Of a stretch of 64,000 nucleotides of DNA, positions 44,944-54,419 are shown piece by piece. The notes beneath the pieces are model-generated. The model saw only the letters and a list, made by a program, of their open reading frames with translations. It searched no databases and was not told where the DNA came from. A program made the position numbers and the translations under genes. The stretch lies in the NCBI GenBank assembly GCA_020402865.1, contig JADBYT010000002.1:434001-498000 (forward strand), read 5' to 3'. The DNA is from Bacteroidota bacterium. Lineage in GTDB: Bacteria; Bacteroidota; Bacteroidia; Palsa-965. Each line of letters starts with the position of its first letter. The first letter of the stretch is position 1.

Positions 44944-44980
44944 AAAAGAGCGGCAGTCCAACCGGACTGCCGCTCTTTAT
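44944..44980 (-). terminator. Intrinsic terminator
   Basis: Perfect 15-bp stem AAAGAGCGGCAGTCC with loop AACC, 20 bases after the stop of the DUF2341/PKD-like gene. Confidence 0.85.
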
Positions 44981-44999
44981 AATTATGGTCAGCAAAAAA

Positions 45000-47495
45000 T
45001 TACTGCTGAATCACTACCTGACGCGAAGAACGTTTTCCGTCGGCGCTCATCACTTCAAGCAAATAAATACCATTGCTCAGTGCACCGGTGTTTAGCTCTG
45101 TGCGTGTTTCGGTGCTGGTAGTGGTAAGTACAATGCGGCCACGGCTGTCGTAGAGGCGAATGGTAGCCTGACCATTCAGCTGGCTTTCCACAAAAAGTTG
45201 CGTGCCGGCCGGGTTCGGATATACATTCAGCGAAAGCGTTTCGTTTTCATTCACACCTACACAGGCATTCACCGTCATTACAATGGATGCGGAGTTTACA
45301 CAGCCATTGCCATCGGTGTACGAATAAGTTACCGTGTGCGTGCCCACACCTGCAGAACCGGGGTTGAACTGGTTGTTTACCACGCCGGGGCCGCTAAGCA
45401 CACCGCCGCTCAAAGGCATTGTGTTGAATCCCGACGGGCCATCGTCAACGCACACTGTGGTGGTGTTGCTGGCAATCTGCACGGTAGGCAGCGGGTTTAC
45501 GGTTATGGTAGTGGTTGTGGTGCTGGTGCAGCCGTTGGGGTCAGTACCATTAATCTGTATCGGACCTGAAACAGCGGGTGTGAGCGTAACCGTGGTGCCG
45601 GTGAGGTTGCCGGGTGTCCACACATATGTTGAAGCGCCGCTTGCGGTAAGCACGGTGCTGTTGCCTGCGCACACGGTTGTGTTGCCGCTAACGGTAATTA
45701 CAGGCAGCGGATTTACGGTCACGTTTACCGAGTCGCTGCCCACACATCCGTTGCTGTCGAGCACGTTTACAGAATACATCTGGGTTGAAGAAGGTACATC
45801 CGAAATAGAAGCGGTAGTATCGCCGGTGTTCCATAAATACGACACCGCAGCCGATGAGGTAAGCGTTACCGGTGAGCCAATACACACTGCTGTATTGCCC
45901 GAAATGCTAACCGCAGGAGCGGGCAGTACGGTTACAGTTACAGTGTCGGAAGCAGCGCAACCGTTGTTGTCGGCCACATCCACGCTGTAGGTGGTGGTAA
46001 CGGCGGGTGCTGCAGTGGTAAATGCGGTGGTGTCGCCGTTGCTCCAGATATAGAAGCTGCCGCCGCTTGCGGTAAGTGTAGTGGCATCGCCGGGGCAAAT
46101 GCTGGTGTTGCCGCTAATGCTTACAACGGGCAAGGGCAGCGCGGTAACGGTTAGCTGCATGGTTGAACTGCAGCCGGTGCTGTTTTCGGTGCCGGTAAGC
46201 GTGAATGTGGTGGTGCTGTTAACCGGAATGGTGATCGGATTGCCTGAATAGCCACCGGGTTGCCAGTCGTATGCATCAGCACCCGTTGCGGAAAGTGTCA
46301 CCGAGTCGCCTTCGCAAACAATGTTGCTTGATGTGGCAGAGGTGAGCACCGGACGCGGCGGTAAAATAATTTGTACCGAGTCGGTAACAATACAGCCTTG
46401 CGGGTTGGTTACTGTTACCGTGTAGGTGGTTGTAATGGTTGGCGAAGCCTGAACCTGTCCAATGTTGGTAGCATTGAGTGTAGCGCCGGGCGCCCAGCTG
46501 TAGGTAAACGGACCTCCGCCCGAGGCAGTATCGCCAATGGTGTAGGTAGGAATGAGGCACGATCCGGAGATATTGCTGCCGGCTTCAAATGCAAATGCCT
46601 GTCCGGGTGTGCCCAGTGTAAACGTGGGGGCAGGTGTCACATTCTTTTTGGTCCAGTACCACATATCGGGGTAACCGTAGTGGTAATTGGATAATGTACT
46701 TGTGGGGAATGTGTTTTGCGTGCAGCTGTTACAGTAGCGCATATCGCCGTAGGTAATGTGCTGACCTATTTGTGAAGATGTACCGAAGTAGTAACCATCA
46801 GACGCACCCTGGTACAGTTGCAGTAAATACTGTGTGCCGCCGGTAAGCCAGCGCGGATTGGCCAGTGCACCGTAGTTGTACTGTGCGGCCGGTCCTGAAA
46901 CCTGAATCTGTTCGAGAATAGCCTGCGAGGTAAAGTTGAACAGCGTGATAAAACGTGTGGTGCCATTGGGCTCGCGCTTGCCGAAGTGTGTTACAAGCAG
47001 ATCTTCGTTGGGTGTGAAACGGAAACCGCGCTGCGAGTTGGTTGCACCACCCGAACCACCAGATGCTACACTGTCGGTAGAAGAGTGGGGGCCTACGAAT
47101 GTGCCCTGTACCGCTGATGCAGAAGCAGCCGAATTATTGCTGTAAAACATATAAATGGTGCGGCTTTGTGAGGCAAAAAGGGTGTCAATTTTTACCCAGG
47201 CCACAGTAGCGGAGGTGTTCAGCGTAGCAGGCTCAACCCAGAAATTGTACAGTGTGCTGCCGTTGCATTGTTTGCCAAAACGGATATCCGCACCGTTGCT
47301 TTGCATTTGCCCGGCTGCAATGAGTGTTTGCGAATCAAACACCACACGCATCTGGTAATTGGTAATGGTTTGCCCCGAGTTTTCAGTTACTGTAATCGGG
47401 AGAAGGCGAGACCAGCCTGCAGGTTGCGCAAATAAGTTGATGCCAACCAGCAGTAATACCGATAACACCCAGATTTTGGGTAGAGTTTTTCGCAT
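45000..47495 (-). CDS. DUF2341 and repeated Ig/PKD-like domain protein with T9SS sorting domain
   Basis: An 831-residue secreted protein. I start at MRKTLPKIWVLSVLLL (signal peptide); a TTG three codons upstream is less likely. Residues about 28-115 match the DUF2341 carbohydrate-related module (WSRLLPITVTENSG, IRFGKQCNG, IYMFYSNN). Then come at least six bacterial Ig-like repeats with the pattern SGNTSICPGDATTLTASGGS..YIWSNGDTTA..YSVDVADNNGC, each about 75-80 residues. The tail LNVYPNPAGTQLFVES begins a T9SS type A domain. Probably a surface adhesin or cell-surface filament. Confidence 0.85.
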   Translation of the reverse strand: MRKTLPKIWVLSVLLLVGINLFAQPAGWSRLLPITVTENSGQTITNYQMRVVFDSQTLIAAGQMQSNGADIRFGKQCNGSTLYNFWVEPATLNTSATVAWVKIDTLFASQSRTIYMFYSNNSAASASAVQGTFVGPHSSTDSVASGGSGGATNSQRGFRFTPNEDLLVTHFGKREPNGTTRFITLFNFTSQAILEQIQVSGPAAQYNYGALANPRWLTGGTQYLLQLYQGASDGYYFGTSSQIGQHITYGDMRYCNSCTQNTFPTSTLSNYHYGYPDMWYWTKKNVTPAPTFTLGTPGQAFAFEAGSNISGSCLIPTYTIGDTASGGGPFTYSWAPGATLNATNIGQVQASPTITTTYTVTVTNPQGCIVTDSVQIILPPRPVLTSATSSNIVCEGDSVTLSATGADAYDWQPGGYSGNPITIPVNSTTTFTLTGTENSTGCSSTMQLTVTALPLPVVSISGNTSICPGDATTLTASGGSFYIWSNGDTTAFTTAAPAVTTTYSVDVADNNGCAASDTVTVTVLPAPAVSISGNTAVCIGSPVTLTSSAAVSYLWNTGDTTASISDVPSSTQMYSVNVLDSNGCVGSDSVNVTVNPLPVITVSGNTTVCAGNSTVLTASGASTYVWTPGNLTGTTVTLTPAVSGPIQINGTDPNGCTSTTTTTITVNPLPTVQIASNTTTVCVDDGPSGFNTMPLSGGVLSGPGVVNNQFNPGSAGVGTHTVTYSYTDGNGCVNSASIVMTVNACVGVNENETLSLNVYPNPAGTQLFVESQLNGQATIRLYDSRGRIVLTTTSTETRTELNTGALSNGIYLLEVMSADGKRSSRQVVIQQ

Positions 47496-47599
47496 GTTTT
47501 TCAAGGGTTTGGTTAAGGCTGCTAAGGTAGTGCATTGCCTCCTGATTGGGAATAGATTTATTCAGGTATTTCTCTCCGGTTTTGATTTCCTCATCGCTA

Positions 47600-47637
47600 T
47601 AAAAAAACAGAGCCGGTTATTGTGAACCGGCTCTGTG
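47600..47637 (-). terminator. Intrinsic terminator
   Basis: ACAGAGCCGGTT/AACCGGCTCTGT 12-bp stem, 6-nt loop, followed on the minus strand by seven T. Closes the nuclease/receptor/lamin-tail locus. Confidence 0.9.
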
Positions 47638-47657
47638 CGAAAAATTTCCAAGTGCAA

Positions 47658-49847
47658 TTACTGTAAAATCAGTTTTTCAGACACTACCATTTCTTCCTGC
47701 ACAACCTGAATGGTATAAACACCGTTTGCAATTTCGCTGAAATCAAGCGCAAACAAATTGCTTCCGGCCGATGCCGCATATTGCTGTTCAAACACTACGC
47801 GTCCGGTTACATCAATAAGACGCACCTGAGCAGGCGCATTCACAGTGTTGGTGTAGAAGAGCGAAAACTGACCGGCCGTAGGATTGGGCCAGAGCCCCAT
47901 CTGTGCCCGTACTGACTGATTTTCGCCAATACCAACCGTAGAGCAGGGCAGCACAGGACCTGTAATTTTTGTCATGTTTGAGAAGTCGATGTAACAGGCA
48001 TAATCCACGCTGTCGATAAACGGATTACGGTTGCCCTGCAGCGAGTCGATATAGTCGTTGCGTGCAATTTCACGTGCATCCGGCGGATCCTGATAGTGCC
48101 AGGCTTTGAGGATGTTCTGATCCTGTCCATAGCTCATGTTAAGGATCGGGTTGGGCAGTGCCCAGCTTTGGTTGGCGGAGTTGTAGCAAACGGCCATGTA
48201 AAACAGCGCGCGTGCGGCATCGCCCTTTTGTTCGTCGCGTGGTTCAAACACAACCAGACCTTGTGCATTGGTTCCTACTTTGCAGCCGAGATAAGTTGTC
48301 GAGGCATTTACCACTTCGCCAAGCGGCAGGTTGCTGCGGAGTGCGTTGGCGTTGTTCTGGTTGGTAGGAAACAGGTTGAAGTAATCACTGTATTCGGGGT
48401 TGCTGGTGTTGCTCGGATAGCCGGGCATCCAGCTGTGTGCATAAGTGTGCTCGCGGCTGAAGGTTGTCCAGCCAAACGGCTCAGTGTAAATCAGGTTTTC
48501 GCCCGAGTACACACAGGTTACCACGCGCTGGCCGTTAATGGTATCGCGCGCCCAGAAACGGGTTACCATGCGCGGGGCATAGTTGCTGTAGAAGTTATCG
48601 GTGTGCGGGTTAGTAAGTGTGGTCAGATCGGCAATAAATGTGGGGGCAGCGGTGCTGATGGTGCTGTAGTAGTTTGCGGGCTGCATTGAGCCGGCCGACA
48701 TAGCCATGCCGGTAAGCGGAGTGGCGCCGAGATAGTTGCGGTACTGGCCGGGGCCGTTGTATGAAAATACAGCGAAGTAATAATCCTGTGCAGCGCCAAT
48801 GTAGTTGGCCCAAAAGGCCGTTGCTGTTCCCACAAAAGCTACCTGCGAACTACCTACCACATCACCCACACCATACACCGAACCATCTGCAGGCACATCG
48901 GTTACAGGAGCGTCGTCGCGGCGAAGTACCAGATAACCGTCGCAAGCCGGGCTGGCGGCTGTAAAGTTTACCTGAAAGCGATATGATTTAACGTTGGTGT
49001 AGGAAAGTGCCGTGGCTGATGCTGCGGGCTCGGTGGCAAAACCACCGCCGGCGCCGTTAATATTAATGATGTATGCAGGCTCATCGGCATCGTCGCTGTT
49101 GATGGTCAGTGTGGCTGTGCGTGTGCCCACTGCGGCGGGCGTGAAGTCGATGTTCAGTGCAGCACTGCTGTTGGCCGATACACTGCTGGGATTGGTTTGC
49201 AGCACAAACTCACTGGCATTGGTACCCGTAATGGTGATGCCCGAAATGTTGAGCGTGTTTACCAAACCAAGATTGGCCAGCGAAAGCGCAATAGGCGTAG
49301 TGGTAGATACCGGCGATGCTGCCCACAGTGTGCTGCCCGAAGGAATCGAGGAAGAACCCGACAATACATCAATTTCCTGACTCGGGCCTGCTGCAGGCAC
49401 ATCAAGCAGTACATCATCAAGACCTACGTTGCCGGAAACTTTAGTGGTGTAGAAAAAACGCACGTAACGTGATGCTGCCGCAGGCAGGTCGGTGTATTGT
49501 GTGTAGGTAGATGAAAGCGTACCCGTAAAGGTGCGCAGCGTGGTCCAGGTATTCCCGTTTACAGATTCCTGCACTTCAAACGTGCCGCCGGAGAAACTGT
49601 TGCCTGCAATGTAGTAGCTCAGCGGCCCCGGAGCCGAAGCAAACCAGATTTGCATCCAGTCGCCGGTGTTGTCTAAACGGCAGGCCGGAGGTGTATTACC
49701 CGATCCGGTGTAAAAGCCGGTTCCGTTGTTTGTCCATCCGTTCGGATAGGTAGCTGTGGTAAAACTCCAGCTCGTGGGCAGTGTGGTTTGCGCAGTTAAT
49801 GCCTGAATGGTGCAGAGGGCAAACAGCGCAAGGATGATTTTTTTCAT
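47658..49847 (-). CDS. Secreted endonuclease I (EndA/NucM) family protein with T9SS sorting domain
   Basis: A 729-residue secreted protein (signal peptide MKKIILALFALCTIQALTA). An N-terminal beta domain is followed by a choice-of-anchor D-type module (about 165-270: IDVLSGSSSIPSG, FTPAAVGTRTATLTINSDD). The endonuclease I domain (about 390-640) carries FSREHTYAHSWMPGYP with the catalytic HH pair and LFPTNQNNANALRSNLPLG. The T9SS tail reads LWPNPTAGQFSLFY. Expected to cut extracellular DNA or RNA at the cell surface. It is the last gene after the TonB receptor and lamin-tail genes. Confidence 0.9.
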   Translation of the reverse strand: MKKIILALFALCTIQALTAQTTLPTSWSFTTATYPNGWTNNGTGFYTGSGNTPPACRLDNTGDWMQIWFASAPGPLSYYIAGNSFSGGTFEVQESVNGNTWTTLRTFTGTLSSTYTQYTDLPAAASRYVRFFYTTKVSGNVGLDDVLLDVPAAGPSQEIDVLSGSSSIPSGSTLWAASPVSTTTPIALSLANLGLVNTLNISGITITGTNASEFVLQTNPSSVSANSSAALNIDFTPAAVGTRTATLTINSDDADEPAYIININGAGGGFATEPAASATALSYTNVKSYRFQVNFTAASPACDGYLVLRRDDAPVTDVPADGSVYGVGDVVGSSQVAFVGTATAFWANYIGAAQDYYFAVFSYNGPGQYRNYLGATPLTGMAMSAGSMQPANYYSTISTAAPTFIADLTTLTNPHTDNFYSNYAPRMVTRFWARDTINGQRVVTCVYSGENLIYTEPFGWTTFSREHTYAHSWMPGYPSNTSNPEYSDYFNLFPTNQNNANALRSNLPLGEVVNASTTYLGCKVGTNAQGLVVFEPRDEQKGDAARALFYMAVCYNSANQSWALPNPILNMSYGQDQNILKAWHYQDPPDAREIARNDYIDSLQGNRNPFIDSVDYACYIDFSNMTKITGPVLPCSTVGIGENQSVRAQMGLWPNPTAGQFSLFYTNTVNAPAQVRLIDVTGRVVFEQQYAASAGSNLFALDFSEIANGVYTIQVVQEEMVVSEKLILQ

Positions 49848-49880
49848 TTCTTTTGGTTTTGGAGTCTTTATTAACTAGGA

Positions 49881-52757
49881 TCAGAAACTTATGCGTACAC
49901 CTGCCGTCCATCGACGGCCCATGCCCATGTACACAAGCGCCGACGAAGCATCGAAGAATGTGCCGTTCTGTCCGTCCGTAATGTAAACGGTATTCAGTGC
50001 ATTCAGCAGCGACATATTTACGCTCATACGTATGCCGCGGCCATTATCGCCTAGCTGAGTTTCACGGAATTCATAGCCGGCAAAGAAATCAACCAGTCCG
50101 TAACCCGGCAGCTGATACGATTCGCGGCGACGGTTATCTACCGTAATATCGCCCTGTGCATCATACTCTACCACCAGTGTAAGCGGATCAAGGTTAGCCC
50201 AGTGACGGTCGAAATACGTGTAACGGCCTTTGATGTAAAACCGCTTCACCGGCTCCCAACGCAGCGAGAAGCCAAGCTGAGTCTGAGCAGCATCGCCCAC
50301 ATGCACACCACGCGCATCAAACTCTACTGAATCAACCAGCGTTTCATCCTGATCGTAGATATAGGCTTTCTTGGCCGAGTTGTTGCGCCAGTCGCCGAGC
50401 GACATCAGTGCTTCGGCCGAGAGGTTGTGCATGATTTTCCAGTTTACATCCAGTTCAATGCCTTTGTGAATGGCATCCATTCCGTTGATGTTATAGGAAA
50501 ACACATCGCCGGCAATATTCAGGGTGGGTGTAAACTGCGGCGGTTTGTTTTTCCAATAGGTGTAGTACAAATTCAGGTTGGCTGCAATTGTTTTGTGTCG
50601 CGCACCAAAGCCTGCTTCAAATGCATACACCTGCTGGTTTTCAATGCCTGTAAACTCTTCGTTGTTATTGTCGAATACGTTGTTGAAACGCGGCGGCATA
50701 TTCATGTAGCCTACGTTGATAAAGGCATTGTAATGTTTGTTGATATTGTAGTTGAAACCGGTTTTGGCGGTAAAGCCCGGTAGCCAGATGCGGCGTGTGG
50801 TAGCTGTGCGTGCATTGGCCCACGAATATGATTTTGCGTTCACAATGGTGTAATCGCTTCCACTCTGATTATTGATAAATGTGGTGTCACCTGATACCGT
50901 TACGGTAGCTCCGTTTTGCGCAACCCCGCTTTGAGAACCGTTGGTGTAGTACGTTTCATTGTATCCTACAATCATGTTCACCACTTCTCCGTTGTCGAGA
51001 ATCACATCGCGTTTGCGGAAATAATCTACACGCTGGTAGCCGGTCATTGATCCGGTGAGGGTAAAGAACGTGCTCCATTTATCGGTTTTGAATTCGCCCT
51101 GCGCAAACAAACCGCCCCACCATACCAAACCATCATTGTAATAGGTAATCTTATCGCCTTTACGTTTCATCGAATACTGCAGGTTGCCTACACCGTTTGG
51201 CTGGTTTCGGTCGGCAGCATCCACAATGTAATCGCCGCCCAGCAGGTCATACACTTCGCGGTAGTGCTCGCCTTTGTAATAGCGGGCATCCGCACCGAAA
51301 AGGAACGTGGCGTTGTTGGTGGGTTTAAATGTTGCTGTAGAAAGCGCACCCACCCATTTGTGGTTATTTACAGATGAGTTGATGTAACGTGTTGATTTGG
51401 TTTCGGTGGTGCTGTACAACGCATCAATAAATGTACTGTTGGTGTTGTAGGTGGTCTGGTAATTCAGCTGACCGGTAGTGGAGTCGCGATTTACGCTGGT
51501 GTTTAAACGTGTGCCGCCACCGGTACCGATAGACATATACACCACATTGGAGAGATAAAATTTCTCACTGGGCATCCAGTAATGCGAGAAACTGATTTGC
51601 GGTTTGTGGTAATAATTTACACGCTCGTTCAGTGTGGCGGTTTGCCCGTCGGTAGTTACATAATTGCCCCAGTGCGGATTATAGCGCAGGCCAAGTTCGC
51701 CCAGCGAAGGTACTGTGTAGCCGTTCCCGTTTGCGTAGAGTGAATCCACATCAATGCCAAGTTTTTCGGCAAGCTGGCGGTTGAGAACGCCAATAGGCAT
51801 ACGGTCGGTGCGCTGCCCGTGGCTTTGCGGCGCGCCGTTTATACCAAACGTGAGCAGGCTGGTGCCAATACGTTTCTGCACTTTCAGGAAATACGACCAG
51901 TTGTCGTTCCATGTATAATCAACCCAGCCGCGACCTGTGCGGCGCGATCCGGCCATGGTAATGCCCCAGCCTTTGCCAAACTCGCCCGAGTTGAAGCCAA
52001 ACTGTAGTTTCTGCATGCCGTTGTTGCCCACTTCCTGACGAATGGAAAAGCCCTGTTTCTGTTCAATGCCACGCGTGAGAATGTTTATTGTACCACCCAC
52101 CGAAGGCAGCGCCAGACGTGAAGCACCAAGGCCGCGCTGCACCTGCATGGTGCGGGTCACATCGCCCAAGCCATCCCAGTTACTCCAATACACCTGCCCG
52201 TTTTCCATGTCGTTTACCGGCACGCCATCAACCATCACCGCAATGTTACGCTGGTCGAAACCGCGCATGTTCACACGTGAATCGCCGGCACCGCCGCCCT
52301 GTTCGGTGGCGTATGCGCCGGGTGTGGAATTGAGCAGCATGGTTACATCGCGGCCCGCACCTTCTTCGCGGATGCGCTGTTCGTTTACATTGGAAAAGGC
52401 CACCGGCGTTTTACGGTCAATCGCCACATCAGCCACAATTTCCACTTCCTTCAGCGATTTGCTGTTGCAGGTCAGATTCACGGTCATCGATTTACCGCCA
52501 ATCTTTATACTCACCGGCTCGTGTGTATAACCGGTGTACTTTACGGTAAGTGTATGCTCACCGTTGGGCAGGGAAATTTTGTACACGCCATTTACATCGG
52601 CCACCGCATATACCGACTGAACTTCGGTAGCTACAATGGCAAATGGCAGCAATTCGCCCGATGTTCCATCGGTTACTGTACCGCTGACTGTGTATTGTGC
52701 GCGGAGTCCGCTAACGGAAACAAGCAGCACAAGCAGGGAGAAAAACAGCTTTTTCAT
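49881..52757 (-). CDS. TonB-dependent receptor with carboxypeptidase-like domain
   Basis: A 958-residue outer-membrane receptor; the start MKKLFFSLLVLLVSVSGLRA is preferred to an upstream GTG. The CarboxypepD_reg-like domain (about 22-105) has GTVTDGTSGELLPFAIV and LPNGEHTLTVKYTGY; the plug has VAFSNVNEQRIREEG, LLNSTPGAYATEQGGGAGDSRVNMRGFDQRN and VMVDGVPVNDME; the barrel follows and ends in an aromatic SF. Probably takes up products of the neighbouring extracellular nuclease, or a linked nutrient; substrate not proved. 33 bases from the nuclease gene, 70 from the lamin-tail gene. Confidence 0.93.
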   Translation of the reverse strand: MKKLFFSLLVLLVSVSGLRAQYTVSGTVTDGTSGELLPFAIVATEVQSVYAVADVNGVYKISLPNGEHTLTVKYTGYTHEPVSIKIGGKSMTVNLTCNSKSLKEVEIVADVAIDRKTPVAFSNVNEQRIREEGAGRDVTMLLNSTPGAYATEQGGGAGDSRVNMRGFDQRNIAVMVDGVPVNDMENGQVYWSNWDGLGDVTRTMQVQRGLGASRLALPSVGGTINILTRGIEQKQGFSIRQEVGNNGMQKLQFGFNSGEFGKGWGITMAGSRRTGRGWVDYTWNDNWSYFLKVQKRIGTSLLTFGINGAPQSHGQRTDRMPIGVLNRQLAEKLGIDVDSLYANGNGYTVPSLGELGLRYNPHWGNYVTTDGQTATLNERVNYYHKPQISFSHYWMPSEKFYLSNVVYMSIGTGGGTRLNTSVNRDSTTGQLNYQTTYNTNSTFIDALYSTTETKSTRYINSSVNNHKWVGALSTATFKPTNNATFLFGADARYYKGEHYREVYDLLGGDYIVDAADRNQPNGVGNLQYSMKRKGDKITYYNDGLVWWGGLFAQGEFKTDKWSTFFTLTGSMTGYQRVDYFRKRDVILDNGEVVNMIVGYNETYYTNGSQSGVAQNGATVTVSGDTTFINNQSGSDYTIVNAKSYSWANARTATTRRIWLPGFTAKTGFNYNINKHYNAFINVGYMNMPPRFNNVFDNNNEEFTGIENQQVYAFEAGFGARHKTIAANLNLYYTYWKNKPPQFTPTLNIAGDVFSYNINGMDAIHKGIELDVNWKIMHNLSAEALMSLGDWRNNSAKKAYIYDQDETLVDSVEFDARGVHVGDAAQTQLGFSLRWEPVKRFYIKGRYTYFDRHWANLDPLTLVVEYDAQGDITVDNRRRESYQLPGYGLVDFFAGYEFRETQLGDNGRGIRMSVNMSLLNALNTVYITDGQNGTFFDASSALVYMGMGRRWTAGVRISF

Positions 52758-52770
52758 GGTCAGATGCTTC

Positions 52771-52811
52771 ACAAAAAATGCCGATGAATGAGCTCATCAG
52801 CATTTTTTGTT
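52771..52811 (-). terminator. Terminator between the lamin-tail and receptor genes
   Basis: ACAAAAAATGC/GCATTTTTTGT arms with an inner GATGA/TCATC pair. On the minus strand it lies 17 bases beyond the lamin-tail stop and just before the TonB receptor start. It may attenuate rather than end transcription, giving more lamin-tail than receptor mRNA. Confidence 0.65.
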
Positions 52812-52827
52812 TCTGGTTTTATTCGGT

Positions 52828-53760
52828 TCAGCGTACGCTGATTTTTGTAGTCACGCGGGTGCCGTTTGCAAGCTCGGTCTGCACCATGTAAATGCCTGCA
52901 GGCTGAGTTGTGAGGTTAAGCGTTTGTGCATTGCGCTGATCGGCTGCTTCGTAAATATTTTCAACCACCAGCTGGCCTACCATATTGTAAACCGATACGC
53001 GGGCAATATTCTGCTTCGCATTCAGCTGTACCAGGCCGTTGGTGGGGTTGGGGAATACTTTTACGTTGTTTGTGAGGGCAGCCTGTTCGTTTACACCCAC
53101 GGTGCTGCAGTAGCAGCTGTGCTGACCAAGGTTGGTCCAGGTGTTCTCAGGCATTGAATCGTATTCAAGTGTAACGTTAAAGGCCGACGGATTGGTGGTT
53201 ACACCCATGCCCACTGTGCTTTTGCGGGTCAGTGAGTGGTCGCGTGTCCACCACGTACCCTGCGCATCCGTGTAAGGAAACACATCAGTCCAGGCTGTAC
53301 CGGGATCTTCACCGATTTTGCCAAAAATGTCAACAATCGCATAAGGCTGAATCCGGGCCAGAACAATCGCATCGTCGCCATTAAAATACATTACAGCGGT
53401 GCCGTTTACATAAGAAGCAGGTCCAACCTGATCGCCCATAGCAAGAAGAGCCGGGTCACAGAAAGCACCGTTCGCATCAGGCGTAGCCTGACCATTTACA
53501 ATTATCCAAACATCATGCGAAGCGAGCGAACCCTGAAGCTGAATGCTGTCAACACCGCTGGGTGAACCGTTGCTGTAACGCACCAGACGATAGTTGCTCA
53601 GATTAACTGCATTGGCAGTGGGATTGTAAACTTCGAGTGCTTTGCTGTGTGAAGAACCCTCTACATATTCAGAAAAGAAGAGTTCAGAGCAGGGCATTGT
53701 CTGTGCAGTTGCGCCAAGTGTGAAAGCAGCAAATGCAAGGCTGAGTAAAGCTTTTTTCAT
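52828..53760 (-). CDS. Secreted lamin-tail domain protein with T9SS sorting domain
   Basis: A 310-residue protein (signal peptide MKKALLSLAFAAFTLGATAQ). An LTD-like domain begins LFFSEYVEGSSHSKALEVYNPTANAVNLS, continues YRLVRYSNG and ALLAMGDQVGPASYVNGTAVMYFNGDDAIVLA, then a linker and a T9SS type A tail (KVFPNPTNGLVQLN). Lamin-tail proteins with this make-up are often encoded beside extracellular nucleases and TonB receptors in Bacteroidota. First gene of the locus. Confidence 0.88.
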   Translation of the reverse strand: MKKALLSLAFAAFTLGATAQTMPCSELFFSEYVEGSSHSKALEVYNPTANAVNLSNYRLVRYSNGSPSGVDSIQLQGSLASHDVWIIVNGQATPDANGAFCDPALLAMGDQVGPASYVNGTAVMYFNGDDAIVLARIQPYAIVDIFGKIGEDPGTAWTDVFPYTDAQGTWWTRDHSLTRKSTVGMGVTTNPSAFNVTLEYDSMPENTWTNLGQHSCYCSTVGVNEQAALTNNVKVFPNPTNGLVQLNAKQNIARVSVYNMVGQLVVENIYEAADQRNAQTLNLTTQPAGIYMVQTELANGTRVTTKISVR

Positions 53761-54032
53761 GGTTTAATGGTTAGTTGTCGCTCGTTATCCGGTTTGTGAA
53801 AAAAGTAGCACACATTGCTTCAGCACGTTTCACACAAACCGTGAATTTTGCTGCAAAGGTAGGATAAGAAACCATGCTAATCAAGCCCCCGGAGCGGGTT
53901 TAATTATTCGGTAACTCCTTAGTAATGTGAAGTGTGAAAAGGGTACAGGCGAAAAATACGACAAGCGGCAGAATGCAGCCGCTTAATACCCGATGAATGG
54001 GGATAAACAGATTGATAACGTCGATAAACGGA

Positions 54033-54155
54033 TTATAGTCGGGTCATTACCCACACCGAAAACAACAGCGTTATAAACAATGTCACATACATCGTATATA
54101 TATGAATTTGTTCCACGCGCGTAATGCGCAGCATCCGGTTGAGGCGTTTAAGCAT
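54033..54155 (-). CDS. Possible 40-residue membrane peptide
   Basis: The frame translates as a basic N-terminus (MLKRLNRMLRITRVEQIH) followed by one hydrophobic helix (about 20-38) and RL. A basic amphipathic start plus a single helix is typical of genuine small membrane proteins, but the length gives little statistical support and no homologue is recognised. Confidence 0.35.
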   Translation of the reverse strand: MLKRLNRMLRITRVEQIHIYTMYVTLFITLLFSVWVMTRL

Positions 54156-54357
54156 ACTGGGTCGGGTCTTGAATGAACTCTTTTACGTGCTTTTTTTACC
54201 CGGGTTTCAGCCCGTTGGGGTATCCAAATCAGATGAAACGATTTCTTCCTGCAAAACAAGTGGTTAGGTTTTTGACTCCATGTTTTCGGTGCGGAGCTTT
54301 GTTTCGCAGATTATTGTTTGCCAGCATTTGTTGTTTGGGATAATTTTCAATAACATT

Positions 54358-54387
54358 TTTCACTCCGTCGGGGAAAATCTACCTTTG
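54358..54387 (+). promoter_or_regulatory. Bacteroidota-type promoter of the deoxyhypusine synthase homologue
   Basis: A TACCTTTG element (exact TAnnTTTG) has a T-rich -33 region (TTT) 19 bases upstream, the usual spacing for the Bacteroidota housekeeping sigma factor. It lies about 33 bases before the ATG. Confidence 0.6.
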
Positions 54388-54419
54388 CGCCCTGATTAAC
54401 CAATCTTTATCATCCTGAC

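Larger units (their letters stand above)
53761..54419. other. Long divergent intergenic region
   Basis: About 660 bases between the lamin-tail gene and the deoxyhypusine synthase homologue. It contains a plausible small frame on the minus strand (separate entry) and a good plus-strand promoter near its right end. No tRNA, repeat or other gene was seen. Confidence 0.6.
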
